This document shows positions 25,999-35,298 of a DNA stretch of 64,000 bases, piece after piece. Under the pieces are notes generated by a model. The model ran no database searches. It saw only the letters and a program-made list of their open reading frames with translations, and had not been told where the DNA came from. The DNA comes from Paenibacillus endophyticus (GTDB lineage: Bacteria > Bacillota > Bacilli > Paenibacillales > Paenibacillaceae): assembly GCF_014192395.1 (NCBI RefSeq), contig NZ_JACHXW010000015.1, forward strand, positions 1-64,000, in the 5' to 3' direction. Both the position numbers and the translations under genes were made by a program. The first letter of the stretch is position 1. Each line of letters starts with the position of its first letter.

Positions 25999-28203
25999 TC
26001 AATTGTAAGGCTCAAATGACTCCTTAACGACAATTTTGCCCATCTTATGAAGCTCTTGGCGGGTGGCCCGAACCATATGGCGCATGCCGATAGAAGCTTG
26101 CTCCGCCGCTGCCATAAAGGCGGCCGACAAGACGATATTTTTAATATGCCCGCCGGAGGCGTCTACGCGTGCAGCAAGGAACGGCAAGTCCAAATCCGAG
26201 TCAAGCGGAGCGTCTAGAGGCAGCAAGGAACGGAAAATCTGCTCACGCTGCGCAGCGTCCGGGAAAGGAAATTTTACGATCACCTGCATTCGCCGCAGGA
26301 AGGCCTCATCCATATTCTGCAGCAAATTTGTCGCTAGAATAGAAACGCCGTCAAAGGTTTCGATTCGCTGAAGCAAATATGCAGCCTCCATATTCGCAAA
26401 GCGGTCGTTCGAATCCTTCACTTCCGTCCGTTTGCCGAACAGTGAATCCCCTTCATCAAAAAATAAAATAGCGCCGCTGTTCTCCGCTTCGGCAAACAGC
26501 TCCCTTAAATTCTTCTCTGTTTCTCCAATATATTTGCTCACTACGCGAGAGAGATCGATACGATAGAGTTCAAGCCCCAATTCACCCGCAACCACTTCCG
26601 CTGCCATCGTTTTGCCTGTTCCGGGAGGACCCGCAAAGAGCATGCTCAGCCCGCGTCCATAGGGAAGCTTCTGCCCGAAGCCCCACCGATTAAAAACCGT
26701 TTCGTTATATTTATGCCTGCTGCAAGCATCCCGGAGCAATTCTAACGGCTCTTCGGGAAGAATAAGATTATCCCAAAGACGAACGACCTTCTGCTTTACT
26801 GCAAGCTCTGACAGCTTATGCTGTACTTGGCTTCTAGACGCAGATGCGTAATCGTCAAGCGTCGGATATTCATGCTTGCTTCGCGCAGCAAGGCGCTCTG
26901 CTTGCATGCTCATGCCCCCAATCTGTCCCGCTGTGAATGCGTATTTATCCGCGATGCGCTTTAACAGCTCCTGATCAACGCCTTCCGGGCTGCAGCGCTG
27001 CCATAATTGCAGACGCACTTCAGCGCTAGGAACCGCCAGCTCCTGATTGATTACTGCGCCGCCGCGCGGTATTGGAAGCTGCGATGGACGCCTTTCCAGT
27101 CGCGTCAGCCATAAGAGCACCGGGCGACTTGAAACCTCACCATACGCAAACAGCGCTGATCTGATCCGCTCCTGCAAAGGTGGCCAGCCCTCGGAAGCTG
27201 CAAGCTCGCTCTCCCCTTCATCGAAGCAGAGCATCGCATCCGACAGCAGCGCTTCTCTTACGATATTTCGCAGTTGCTCTCCTAAGGCATCGCCGTCTCG
27301 CGCAAGCTTATCCAGCTGTACGACCAGCAGCGGCTGCTCCATTGCATGGGCAAGATGCCTAGCATGCAGCTTTTTCCCTACACCCGAAGGGCCGCTGAGC
27401 TGAATAAACGGCAAGCTCCTGATTCCGCCTCGCTCATAGGGCGTTTCCTTATCATCACGCTTGCGCTCCAACTCCACAGCAAGTCTGAGGCTTGCCTGCA
27501 CCTCTTCGTCGAATGCAAGCTCGGGCGCCTGCTCCTGAAAGTCAAATCTGGCGCAGACGTCGGCGATTCGCGCATCGAGACGCTCTGTCTCCAGTAGAAA
27601 CGAAATGATTCGCGCATCCATCCGAAGCGGCTGCTTGAGCGTGCTGCGCTCGGCAGCCGCCTTATCCGTACGCAGCACAAATCTGCTTAGCGTCGAGTAT
27701 CCTGCAAGCAGCGAGCGCAGGAAATAGCTGTCCTGCTCCCCGTCCCCAAGCAGCCTGAGCGCCAGCTCTGCGGTTGGAACACGCAGCGTGACGTCGTCGT
27801 TCAAGTAGCCGAACCAGCTCTCGTAACGCGTGTCGAGCTCAGTTGCAAGGCATAGCAGCACGCAGCGCTTCTCCCAGCTGCCGAGGCGCAGCCGCCATGA
27901 CAAATAAGCGAACGGGAGAATTTTCCCTTCGCCTATGCTGTCATTTACATGCTGCAGCATTGCCTGCTCCTCTTCGATTCTATAGCTTCTGAATGAAGCA
28001 AGCGTGTCCTCATCGTCAAGCCATTCGCTATCTTGCAGCGATCGCTCAATATCCGCAGGGCTGACCATAAGCCCACGCATTGACATCGGTGTTTGTCCAT
28101 CGATTTCCTTGCTTTCGAAATCAGCAAGAAGAATACGCATTCCCCGCTCCAGCACGGCAAGCTCATCGCGCAAATATGCTAACCCCGTCTCATATAATCG
28201 CAT
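25999..28203 (-). CDS. eCIS AAA+ ATPase (Afp15-like)
   Basis: A 734-residue ATPase. The N-terminal 230 residues are helical. A first P-loop domain near residue 272 is degenerate (GPSGVGKK). A canonical AAA+ module follows: Walker A GPPGTGKT near 525, Walker B ILFFDEGDSLFGKR, sensor 1 LATN and an arginine-finger FLRRMQ. A C-terminal helical lid includes GGHIKNIVLSAAFMAAAEQA. The Afp/PVC homologue is needed for particle assembly or disassembly. It is transcribed after the phosphatase gene (32-base gap) and before the structural genes. Confidence 0.9.
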   Translation of the reverse strand: MRLYETGLAYLRDELAVLERGMRILLADFESKEIDGQTPMSMRGLMVSPADIERSLQDSEWLDDEDTLASFRSYRIEEEQAMLQHVNDSIGEGKILPFAYLSWRLRLGSWEKRCVLLCLATELDTRYESWFGYLNDDVTLRVPTAELALRLLGDGEQDSYFLRSLLAGYSTLSRFVLRTDKAAAERSTLKQPLRMDARIISFLLETERLDARIADVCARFDFQEQAPELAFDEEVQASLRLAVELERKRDDKETPYERGGIRSLPFIQLSGPSGVGKKLHARHLAHAMEQPLLVVQLDKLARDGDALGEQLRNIVREALLSDAMLCFDEGESELAASEGWPPLQERIRSALFAYGEVSSRPVLLWLTRLERRPSQLPIPRGGAVINQELAVPSAEVRLQLWQRCSPEGVDQELLKRIADKYAFTAGQIGGMSMQAERLAARSKHEYPTLDDYASASRSQVQHKLSELAVKQKVVRLWDNLILPEEPLELLRDACSRHKYNETVFNRWGFGQKLPYGRGLSMLFAGPPGTGKTMAAEVVAGELGLELYRIDLSRVVSKYIGETEKNLRELFAEAENSGAILFFDEGDSLFGKRTEVKDSNDRFANMEAAYLLQRIETFDGVSILATNLLQNMDEAFLRRMQVIVKFPFPDAAQREQIFRSLLPLDAPLDSDLDLPFLAARVDASGGHIKNIVLSAAFMAAAEQASIGMRHMVRATRQELHKMGKIVVKESFEPYN

Positions 28204-28235
28204 AATCCTACTCCCTTATCGGAAGGCATCCTCGC

Positions 28236-29471
28236 TTATCGGCGCATGAGGCATAATACCGCAATGTCGTCTGATTGAGGCGCGCCGTCCGCGAACATGA
28301 ATACGTCCATCAGCAGCGCATCAATAATCTCTGCGCTGGAATAGCCGGATGTTTGTGACAAAAACTGCTGCAGCCGATTCGTTGAATACTGCTCCTGATG
28401 CGCATTCTCGGCTTCGGTAATCCCATCTGTATAAAGCACGAAACGATCTCCGCGGTCCAGCGCTATCGTCTGGTCACGGTAAGTAAATTCAGGGAACGAG
28501 CCCAGCGGGATTCCTTTGGGCAGCTTGATCGGAATGACAGTCCCGTCCTCTTTCACGATATAAGGCGTACAATGTCCCCCGTCGCTAAGTACGACCTCGC
28601 CGGTCGTTATGTTGAGCACGCCGCACACGATGGTCGCGAACAGCTGGGCGTTGTCCGTGCATAGCTCATCATTAACCTTCTCGAGCAGCTCGCCCGGTGT
28701 AAGATTAGAATTCATTTTCCCCTTGATAAGAGACAGTGTCATAGCCATGAATAGCGCCGCCGGTATGCCTTTGTCGGATACGTCGCCAAGCGTGAAGAAC
28801 AGATGGTTCTCGTCGATTTTGAAAAAATTGTAGAAATCGCCCCCAACTTCCTTCGCCGATTTCAAGAGCGCGCATACATCAAACGGCTCATTCGCCGAAG
28901 GCATCGTCGTCGGCAGAAAGCTCAGTTGGATGCTTCCCGCAATCTGCAGCTCGTTTTCCAAACGATCCTTAAGCGCTGTCGCATATTGCAGCTCGCTAAC
29001 CGATACCTCAAGCGCTTCGTAAAGTCTGGCGTTATCGAGCGCAAGCGCCAACGGGCCGGCAAACTTCGTCAGCGTTTCCAGATCAGCCTCCCGAAACGGT
29101 GTTCCGCCACTCTTCGCCGACGCCTCCAGCACGCCAACCTTCCTCCCTCTGGCGATCATAGGCACAATTACTTTATTGTCTTTGAAGCTCCCGCTGCTAT
29201 CGATCAGAGCCGTCCCCGATGTCTCCGAACCTTGGATATCCTCATCGCATGCGAGAGCGACAGCCGCCTCGTCAGCGAAAATGAGCTGCTTGGCTGCCTC
29301 GTTGACGGACCCCAGCAGCTCTGGCTTATGCAAGGAAGAATGAACCTTCGTGCTCAAATCAAACAGCATTTCCGCACGTCTCAGCTTCGAAGCAAGCTGA
29401 CGGTTGCGAATGAATAAATATGACGCGGCGCCGAGGCCAGCTGCACCGATAACTAAATAGAGTAGAGACAA
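28236..29471 (-). CDS. Membrane PP2C-type phosphatase with GAF domain (RsbU/SpoIIE-like)
   Basis: A 411-residue protein with one N-terminal membrane segment (LLYLVIGAAGLGAASYLFI). A GAF-like sensor domain spans about 35-165, a short helical linker follows, and a SpoIIE-type PP2C domain begins about 195. The metal-binding acidic residues are visible in VGGDFYNFF, LGDVSDKGIPAALFMA, LSDGGH and LYTDGITEA. Such enzymes dephosphorylate STAS antagonists; the adjacent gene encodes one. The start is TTG behind AAAGGCGG. With its two upstream neighbours it forms a partner-switching set. Confidence 0.88.
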   Translation of the reverse strand: MSLLYLVIGAAGLGAASYLFIRNRQLASKLRRAEMLFDLSTKVHSSLHKPELLGSVNEAAKQLIFADEAAVALACDEDIQGSETSGTALIDSSGSFKDNKVIVPMIARGRKVGVLEASAKSGGTPFREADLETLTKFAGPLALALDNARLYEALEVSVSELQYATALKDRLENELQIAGSIQLSFLPTTMPSANEPFDVCALLKSAKEVGGDFYNFFKIDENHLFFTLGDVSDKGIPAALFMAMTLSLIKGKMNSNLTPGELLEKVNDELCTDNAQLFATIVCGVLNITTGEVVLSDGGHCTPYIVKEDGTVIPIKLPKGIPLGSFPEFTYRDQTIALDRGDRFVLYTDGITEAENAHQEQYSTNRLQQFLSQTSGYSSAEIIDALLMDVFMFADGAPQSDDIAVLCLMRR

Positions 29472-29508
29472 TATGTGTACCGCCTTTCCCCATACAGCTC
29501 AGAAACCA

Positions 29509-29853
29509 TTATACGCCCGCTCCTATTTTCTCCAGGGCCTCTTCACGCGTTGCTGCCATTTCCAATATCGTCGTAAAGCCTGACATTTCGAAAACATCGT
29601 ATACCTGCTCGCCAAGACAAGCGCATACCATTCGTCCCTTGGACGCTCTGAGTTTCTTCGCCGCTACGAGAATAACACGCAGCCCTGCGCTGCTTATGTA
29701 TTGCAGATTGGTAAAATCAAATATGAATAGCTGCTTTCCGTCGGCAAACAGCTTAAGGAACGCCTGCTCCGCAACAGTAGCATTGTTGCCGTCCAGTCTG
29801 CCCTCAAGTGGAATAATCGTGACCCCGTTCAGCTCAGTTGCTTCTATATTCAT
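29509..29853 (-). CDS. STAS anti-sigma factor antagonist (RsbV-like)
   Basis: A 114-residue single STAS domain: VTIIPLEGRLDGNNATVAEQAF, FIFDFTNLQYISSAGLRVIL with the phosphorylatable Ser of YISSAGLR near residue 59, and a CACLGEQVYDVFEMSGF tail. It should be phosphorylated by the RsbW-like kinase encoded just upstream and dephosphorylated by the PP2C enzyme downstream. A GGGAGGA precedes the ATG. Confidence 0.92.
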   Translation of the reverse strand: MNIEATELNGVTIIPLEGRLDGNNATVAEQAFLKLFADGKQLFIFDFTNLQYISSAGLRVILVAAKKLRASKGRMVCACLGEQVYDVFEMSGFTTILEMAATREEALEKIGAGV

Positions 29854-29871
29854 GTTTTTATATCCTCCCGC

Positions 29872-30333
29872 TTACGCTTGATCGTCATTTTGATGGGTAT
29901 AGCCAAATTGCTTGCGCATACGGAAGCGGTTTAAGCCTCCCGCATACTCATAATGGATATCATCCATTAACCGTTTCACGAAAAAAATGCCGAGTCCTCC
30001 GATAGGCCTATCTTCCAGCTCCAGCAATGTCGAAGCATCCGCCGTTTGCAAAGGATTAAAAGGCACTCCGCTGTCTTCTATTTTAACTTCAACGCTGCTC
30101 GGAGACGCTTGAATCAGAACATCGATATGGTGCTCTCCCCCTGACGGAAAGCCATAATTGACAATATTGACAACAAGCTCCTCGCATGCCAGCGACAGAT
30201 CGAGCACTGCGCGTGCCGTCCAGCCAACCTCAGCACCGATCTCTTCCAAACCTTCATTCAAGCGTTGAAGCTCATCCATTCGATTACATAGCTTAATCTC
30301 GCGATCGATGGGAAATTGCCAATCGTTCGACAT
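29872..30333 (-). CDS. Anti-sigma factor serine kinase (RsbW-like)
   Basis: A 153-residue GHKL ATPase. The N box reads ACEELVVNIVNYGF and the G1/G2 boxes DSGVPFNPL and RPIGGLGIFFVKRLMDDIHYEY. This is the RsbW/SpoIIAB class that binds either a target (often a sigma factor) or an unphosphorylated STAS protein. No sigma factor gene lies in the window, so the target is unknown. It is the first gene of the partner-switching/eCIS unit; GGGAGG lies before its ATG. Confidence 0.9.
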   Translation of the reverse strand: MSNDWQFPIDREIKLCNRMDELQRLNEGLEEIGAEVGWTARAVLDLSLACEELVVNIVNYGFPSGGEHHIDVLIQASPSSVEVKIEDSGVPFNPLQTADASTLLELEDRPIGGLGIFFVKRLMDDIHYEYAGGLNRFRMRKQFGYTHQNDDQA

Positions 30334-30452
30334 GCACTACCTCCCAATTGAATCTGACCTATCCGCTCATTAGCCTACTCGCATACGACTTTAGTACTTC
30401 TACGAAACTTGTCTGAATCCTGCAATCTCTGTCGAATTGTTTGCACTTCGCC

Positions 30453-31151
30453 TCATTCGACGATTCCCTGCTCGAAGGCGTATCTGGTCAGCTGTACCCG
30501 GTTGTCCAAATGAAGCTTCTGCAAAATATTTTTGAGATGGTTTTTGACGGTATGCTCCGACAAGCCCAGCTCGCCGGCAATTTCACGATTGGACGCGCCC
30601 GTTGCAACACGCTCGAGCACTTCCTTTTCCCGGTCCGTCAGCGGTGTTGTCATCACGTCAGCATCCTTATCGAGAGTCTGTGCCCTGCCTGCAGCCTTTC
30701 TAGCTTCCTTCGGCTTACCAGAGGAAAATTCCTGAAGTAAGCGGAATGCAAGCTCCTTCGACATAGGCGCCTCATCAAGGGAAATCGCCCGTAAATACTC
30801 AAGCCAAGCGGATGGTGCCAGATTTTTAAGCAAATAGCCCTGCGCGCCGCGCTTGATCGCCTCGAACAAATGCGTAATATCATCGGATACCGTAACCATT
30901 ACTATCTTTAAGGCTGGTTTTGCTTGTTTTAACCTTTGCGTAGCTTCCAAACCGCCCATTCCCGGCATATTAATGTCCATCAAGACCAAATCCGGCTGCA
31001 GATTCGCAAGCGCGGCAATGGCTTCCTCCCCGCTCGACGCTTCTCCAATAACAGTGAAGGAGTCATCACTCGTAACGATATCCCGCATCCCTTCTCGCCC
31101 ATGGGGATGGTCATCTACCAGAAAAACACGCACGCGTCCCGTCACGCTCAT
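30453..31151 (-). CDS. NarL/LuxR-family response regulator
   Basis: A 232-residue regulator. The receiver domain (residues 7-125) has the acidic DD pair in FLVDDHP, the phosphoacceptor Asp in LVLMDINMPG and a conserved Lys in YLLKNL. After a linker with charged residues, a LuxR HTH domain (about 165-230) carries LTDREKEVLERVATGASNREIA and LSEHTVKNHLKNIL. It overlaps the kinase stop by four bases and is its likely partner; it ends the CopD operon. Confidence 0.93.
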   Translation of the reverse strand: MSVTGRVRVFLVDDHPHGREGMRDIVTSDDSFTVIGEASSGEEAIAALANLQPDLVLMDINMPGMGGLEATQRLKQAKPALKIVMVTVSDDITHLFEAIKRGAQGYLLKNLAPSAWLEYLRAISLDEAPMSKELAFRLLQEFSSGKPKEARKAAGRAQTLDKDADVMTTPLTDREKEVLERVATGASNREIAGELGLSEHTVKNHLKNILQKLHLDNRVQLTRYAFEQGIVE

Positions 31152-32005
31152 TTTTTATTGCTCCCTCCGCTGATCAGTATGGTCGTCCCGTGCGGATCCG
31201 TCTTCTGGACGGACAGGCTCCAGCCCATGGCATCCGCTCGCTCCTGCATCATTTTGACGCCGTACTTTCCTTTCTCGTAAAGCTTCTCCGCCGGCGCCCC
31301 GACGCCATCATCCGCTATGCTGCAGCAAAAAACAGCCGGCTGAGCATCCCATTCCTGACCGCTCTCGCAGCGAATGACGATTTGCTCCGCCTTTGCATGC
31401 TTCTGTACGTTCATAAGTGCTTCTCGCATAATGGCAAGCAATTCGACCTTCTGCTTATGCGAAAGCACCCCCTCCTGCAGATGCCACTCTACTTTGGTGC
31501 GAATGCCGCAGGACTGCTCCATTTCCGCTGTGAAGTGATGGATGCTTTGCATCCACGACAAATCCGCAGGAATCGGCAATTCCTGCAGATTGGCAATCGA
31601 CTGCCGCACGTCATCATAAACATGTCTGACCGTTTTCCTCATTTGTTCCGTTGTCTGCTGCATGTCGTCCACCGTTTTGGCGCGCTCCAGCTTATCCAGC
31701 TTAACAGAAAGCATGAATAGCGATTGCGATATGCCGTCATGCAGTTCTCTTGCCAGCTGCTCGCGTTCTTCGAAGGCAGCCTTGACGACCCTCTCTCGCT
31801 GCAGCGATTCTTGCATGCTCTCAAGCTTCGCAAACAAAGCGCGCAGCAAGGTCAGCGTAATGACGAATACAAATACGGGAGCAAGAACGTTCCCCAAATC
31901 CATCGATATAAACGGCAGGAGCAGAGCATGCCGCAAATACTCCCATAAACCGATCGCTACGGTCGGTATCCACAGAATCAACCACTTCAGCCATTTATAC
32001 GACAT
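31148..32005 (-). CDS. Sensor histidine kinase (DesK/LiaS type)
   Basis: A HisKA_3 kinase of about 285 residues. Two closely spaced N-terminal membrane segments (residues 5-60) have almost no extracellular loop, an intramembrane-sensing design. The phosphoacceptor His is in ARELHDGISQSLF and the ATP-binding domain has MREALMNVQKHAKA and DDGVGAPAE. The ATG at 32005 follows GAGAGGAGCAGGGGA, 17 bases after the CopD stop; an ATG twelve codons upstream overlaps that gene. The neighbouring membrane protein could supply the signal (inference). Confidence 0.92.
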   Translation of the reverse strand: MSYKWLKWLILWIPTVAIGLWEYLRHALLLPFISMDLGNVLAPVFVFVITLTLLRALFAKLESMQESLQRERVVKAAFEEREQLARELHDGISQSLFMLSVKLDKLERAKTVDDMQQTTEQMRKTVRHVYDDVRQSIANLQELPIPADLSWMQSIHHFTAEMEQSCGIRTKVEWHLQEGVLSHKQKVELLAIMREALMNVQKHAKAEQIVIRCESGQEWDAQPAVFCCSIADDGVGAPAEKLYEKGKYGVKMMQERADAMGWSLSVQKTDPHGTTILISGGSNKK

Positions 32006-32021
32006 TCCCCTGCTCCTCTCG

Positions 32022-33410
32022 TTAGTCATTCCGCCATGCAATGATCTTCTTCGTTACGGCATCCGATTGATCCAATACGAGCAACTCGGCTTCCCAAGCG
32101 CCGCGAAACGGAAGATCTACCTTGTGTGCAACATAATCGGTTTCGGTAAACCCTGGGAAAGCAAAAAAGTCCTCGCCGCTGTCGCTCTGGAGTATAGCCT
32201 CTACTGCTTTCTCCTTAGGGTGGTCAACAGAACGGAGCAATAGCCTGACTGAGACGGGAGCCCCTAACTGCTCTGGCAGCCACACTTTAAGCGAAATACG
32301 GTTCGGGCCTGGACCATTCGGCGTTATGGCTAATGTATAGTGGAAGTTTTCCCCCATTTCGTGATGGGAGAAGGGCTCCGTCTCCGGCATTGGGCTTACG
32401 TAGGTGAAAATGCTCGCCACGATCAGCACCAAAGCCATCATCAGCCCGTCCAGCTTGAGCAGCTTGCCGCTCGGCAGCTTCTGGCTTTTGATCCTCCTGC
32501 GCAGCAGGAAGCCACAGCATGCGATAACGAGCACGAAGCCTGCTTTCGCAAGGAGCATGATCCCCCAGCTCGTATAGATCAAATAACGCCACGAAGGCAG
32601 CAACTGAATCGTCATGCCGATTCCGCTAACGCTTAGCAGCAGGATGGACAACCATGCCGCGCGCATGAATCGCTCAGCGAATCTCCCAGCTTCCTTCCGG
32701 TCTGCCCGCCAGAACAGCAACAGCAGGATTAAGCCCCCTGCCCACAGTGCAGAACAAGCTACGTGTATGAAGTCGAGTACGATAGCAATCGAATTGCTAG
32801 GCAATGCCAGCACATGCCCATTGAAGCTTTCAGCCGCTGCAAGCAGCAAAGCCCATATTGCCCGCAGCGAATCTGGCAGGCGCAGCATTACAAAACCGAG
32901 GAGAGACAACACCGTCAACGCTAACCATGATCGCCCTGTGGTCGTATCGGTTAGAATCCGCAGCCACTCTTTTGGATCAGTGCCGTCATATCCGCTCATA
33001 AGCTGGCTGACATGAACGAATACAAATAACAGGACCGCAACCAGCAGCGCTCTCATGACAGGAATGCTCCATTTGTTCAGCAGCTTTCGCTGCGTGTCAT
33101 TCTGATCTGCAGGAATGGCGATGGACCACAGCATCAAGCCTGCTGCCAGCATGAAAGCGAAGTAATAAAATAATCTTACCGTATAAAAGAAGGCCTCCTG
33201 AACAGTGACGCCTTTGCCGGCATGCTCGTCGGTTGAATGGTTGTGGCCAACCTGTTTATGCGGATCGAATGATGTGTCTTCTATCGTCAGTGGAGCTTCT
33301 GCCATCGCCGTTGAAGGAAGCAGCCATAACGTACCGACTATGCAAAGCACCAGTATAAGCATGCTGATTGACCTATATTTCGTCTTTCTTCCGATCGCTG
33401 CCCGATGCAT
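32022..33410 (-). CDS. CopD-family copper resistance membrane protein
   Basis: A protein of about 462 residues with a cleavable or anchoring signal segment, a His-rich extracytoplasmic stretch (HKQVGHNHSTDEHAG) and about eight membrane helices matching the CopD domain (VLDFIHVACSALWAGGLILLLLFW is the family signature). A C-terminal soluble beta domain of about 110 residues resembles FixH/YtkA-type tails. The CopC domain often fused at the N terminus is absent. Start choice is between ATG 33410 (behind AACGAGG) and TTG 33431. It heads an operon with a kinase and a regulator. Confidence 0.82.
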   Translation of the reverse strand: MHRAAIGRKTKYRSISMLILVLCIVGTLWLLPSTAMAEAPLTIEDTSFDPHKQVGHNHSTDEHAGKGVTVQEAFFYTVRLFYYFAFMLAAGLMLWSIAIPADQNDTQRKLLNKWSIPVMRALLVAVLLFVFVHVSQLMSGYDGTDPKEWLRILTDTTTGRSWLALTVLSLLGFVMLRLPDSLRAIWALLLAAAESFNGHVLALPSNSIAIVLDFIHVACSALWAGGLILLLLFWRADRKEAGRFAERFMRAAWLSILLLSVSGIGMTIQLLPSWRYLIYTSWGIMLLAKAGFVLVIACCGFLLRRRIKSQKLPSGKLLKLDGLMMALVLIVASIFTYVSPMPETEPFSHHEMGENFHYTLAITPNGPGPNRISLKVWLPEQLGAPVSVRLLLRSVDHPKEKAVEAILQSDSGEDFFAFPGFTETDYVAHKVDLPFRGAWEAELLVLDQSDAVTKKIIAWRND

Positions 33411-33605
33411 ATAAACCTCGTTAGTACCCAATTGATGTCACTTCCCTTTAAGTCATTCTGCTTCAGTGTACTAGACCGCTGTCAACAGAACAATTATAGT
33501 CCGAAAAACATTCGCTGCATACCTCCGTCCTAAGCCCGTTTGCATAGCGAATGGGAATTAGGCTCATTCTACAATTAAACAAATCTTTACGAGGATGTGA
33601 ACGCA

Positions 33606-33758
33606 ATGATGGACAGAGACTACCGTCTAGCCGAGCTTGGCAGCCACAGCGATGCACTGGATGCCATTCGCAAGCTGGAGCAGCAATTGACAGACGCATA
33701 CGGCACCGATGTAGCCTTAATTGCCTATGCCGCCGACCATGAGGAAGAGACGAAGTAG
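33606..33758 (+). CDS. Small conserved-looking 50-aa protein
   Basis: A 50-residue acidic, helical protein: LAELGSHSDALDAIRKLEQQ followed by the hydrophobic stretch DVALIAYAADHEEE. GAGG lies about ten bases before the double ATG, and a strong terminator follows 23 bases after the stop. Together these argue for a real gene. I recall similar short proteins in Paenibacillus-type genomes but no function is known. Confidence 0.65.
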   Translation: MMDRDYRLAELGSHSDALDAIRKLEQQLTDAYGTDVALIAYAADHEEETK

Positions 33759-33780
33759 AACGCACAAGCAAAACAGCATC

Positions 33781-33829
33781 AAGGCATGTTCACGGCGCCG
33801 CATGGCACTGCCTGGAACATGCCTTTTTT
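33781..33829 (+). terminator. Intrinsic terminator after the small protein gene
   Basis: AGGCATGTTC pairs with GAACATGCCT around a GC-rich inner stem, followed by a T run. It serves the plus-strand small gene and overlaps the end of the minus-strand cyclotransferase-like gene. Confidence 0.85.
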
Positions 33830-34238
33830 ATTCGCGATGCCGCTGTTTACCGGCTTGATAATCCGGCCAATAATCGAGCCCGACGACTGGATATCCTCTC
33901 GTTGATTCCCATACATAAGACCAGCCGGCAATGGTTGCATCCTTGGCATCAGGCAGCCATACACGCTCATAGTCGTTCTGCTCCTCGATCCCGTAAAACT
34001 CCTCCAGCCTGTCCATCGCGGCAACGCCTGCTCTATCGACGGCAATCCATTGCCCGCGTATAATACTATTGCGCCTGATCGCAATTTCGTCGCGAACGGC
34101 TGCCGGATATGCGCCGCAATCAACAAGCCTTGCGGCTATCCAGCCCTCTTTGCATGCCAGCAAATGCGGAAAGATAATATGATGATTGCTTTGTCCTGGC
34201 AATAATGACCCATATACAAAAACAAATAATGAACTCAT
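33828..34238 (-). CDS. Gamma-glutamylcyclotransferase-like (AIG2/GGCT) protein
   Basis: A 136-residue protein with the diagnostic opening VFVYGSLLPGQSNHH (substrate loop YGSL). An RGQWIAVDRAGVAAMDRLEEFYG segment supplies the conserved catalytic Glu and the D-x-x-E-x-Y pattern. Family members cyclise gamma-glutamyl peptides or gamma-glutamylamines; exact substrate unknown. Monocistronic, divergent from the AraC gene. Confidence 0.85.
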   Translation of the reverse strand: MSSLFVFVYGSLLPGQSNHHIIFPHLLACKEGWIAARLVDCGAYPAAVRDEIAIRRNSIIRGQWIAVDRAGVAAMDRLEEFYGIEEQNDYERVWLPDAKDATIAGWSYVWESTRGYPVVGLDYWPDYQAGKQRHRE

Positions 34239-34304
34239 TTCGCTGCTCCTTTTCTACCTATCGTAGGTTTTAATCTATATTGCTCTCACGGAGGTATATC
34301 TTAT

Positions 34305-35189
34305 ATGGAATTACAGCAGCCTTATGGCGTATACGGCTACCGCTTTCAGGATCCGCCCCATCTGCCGATCTATCAGCTGTTTGCTACAGGACACCAGGAG
34401 ATTCGGGAATCCGATTATTATTGGGACGGCATGAAAAGAATTGATGGACCGCTTTATTTGCTTCAGTATACCGTTTCCGGCTTTGGTCAGTTCAGGTTAG
34501 GCAACCAAACGCATGATATTCATCCCGGAATGGCTTTTCTAGCCGAAATTCCAGGTGACCATCATTACGGCTTGCCGAGCGGAAGCGACCAATGGACCTT
34601 TTATTTCGTCCTGTTTCGCCAGCAGCACTTGAAATCACTTTGGTCTGAGCTGATCGACACCGTAGGCATAACTCCGTCGTTCGATCCATCCAGCAAGGTC
34701 ATCCAAACGCTCAAATCGCTTTATACGGAAGCTAGAATGAATCGCATTCAAAACAGCTATCAAGCTTCCATGCTGATTTACAGGCTGATTATGGAGCTTC
34801 TTCAATCGCATACCTTGCAGCAGCATGAAAAAGCGAATTGGCCTGAGCCTATCAAACTCGCCGCTGCCTATATGGAGGAGGAATATCATCGACTGCAAAA
34901 CCTTGACGATGTCGCTGATGCTGCCGGACTGTCCAAGTATTATTTTACGCGAATGTTTACGAAGACAACAGGCATCTCACCAATGGATTATGTGACGAAA
35001 GTAAGAATGGAGAAAGCAGTCAGCCTGCTGCGAAACAGTCCATTATCCGTCGAAGAAATCGCGTTCTCGGTAGGCTATTCGAGCAGCAGCTACTTTAGCA
35101 AAGTGTTTCGCAGCCGAACGGGGTTCCCGCCTGCTAATTTCCGACTGGCCAAAGAGCTTCCTTCGATCGATCGCTTGCAATTCAATTGA
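34305..35189 (+). CDS. AraC-family transcriptional regulator
   Basis: A 294-residue regulator. Residues 1-160 are a cupin-like sugar-sensing domain (LLQYTVSGFGQFRLGNQTHDIHPGMAFLAEIPGDHHYG). Residues 190-285 carry two helix-turn-helix motifs with LDDVADAAGLSKYYFTRMF and VEEIAFSVGYSSSSYFSKVF. It lies 110 bases upstream of, and co-oriented with, a GH27 glycosidase gene and probably activates it. Confidence 0.93.
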   Translation: MELQQPYGVYGYRFQDPPHLPIYQLFATGHQEIRESDYYWDGMKRIDGPLYLLQYTVSGFGQFRLGNQTHDIHPGMAFLAEIPGDHHYGLPSGSDQWTFYFVLFRQQHLKSLWSELIDTVGITPSFDPSSKVIQTLKSLYTEARMNRIQNSYQASMLIYRLIMELLQSHTLQQHEKANWPEPIKLAAAYMEEEYHRLQNLDDVADAAGLSKYYFTRMFTKTTGISPMDYVTKVRMEKAVSLLRNSPLSVEEIAFSVGYSSSSYFSKVFRSRTGFPPANFRLAKELPSIDRLQFN

Positions 35190-35298
35190 AGAGCAATATT
35201 TTACATCTTATCGCAACAAATTGTGCTAGTCACCCGCTATTGTTTCGTTTTACCATGAACATATAGAGCAATATTACGATTAGAGAGGACGAGATTGC

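Noticed and set aside
4511..30333. Intact prophage
   Set aside because: No capsid, terminase, portal, integrase or lysis genes; gene order is that of an extracellular contractile injection system.
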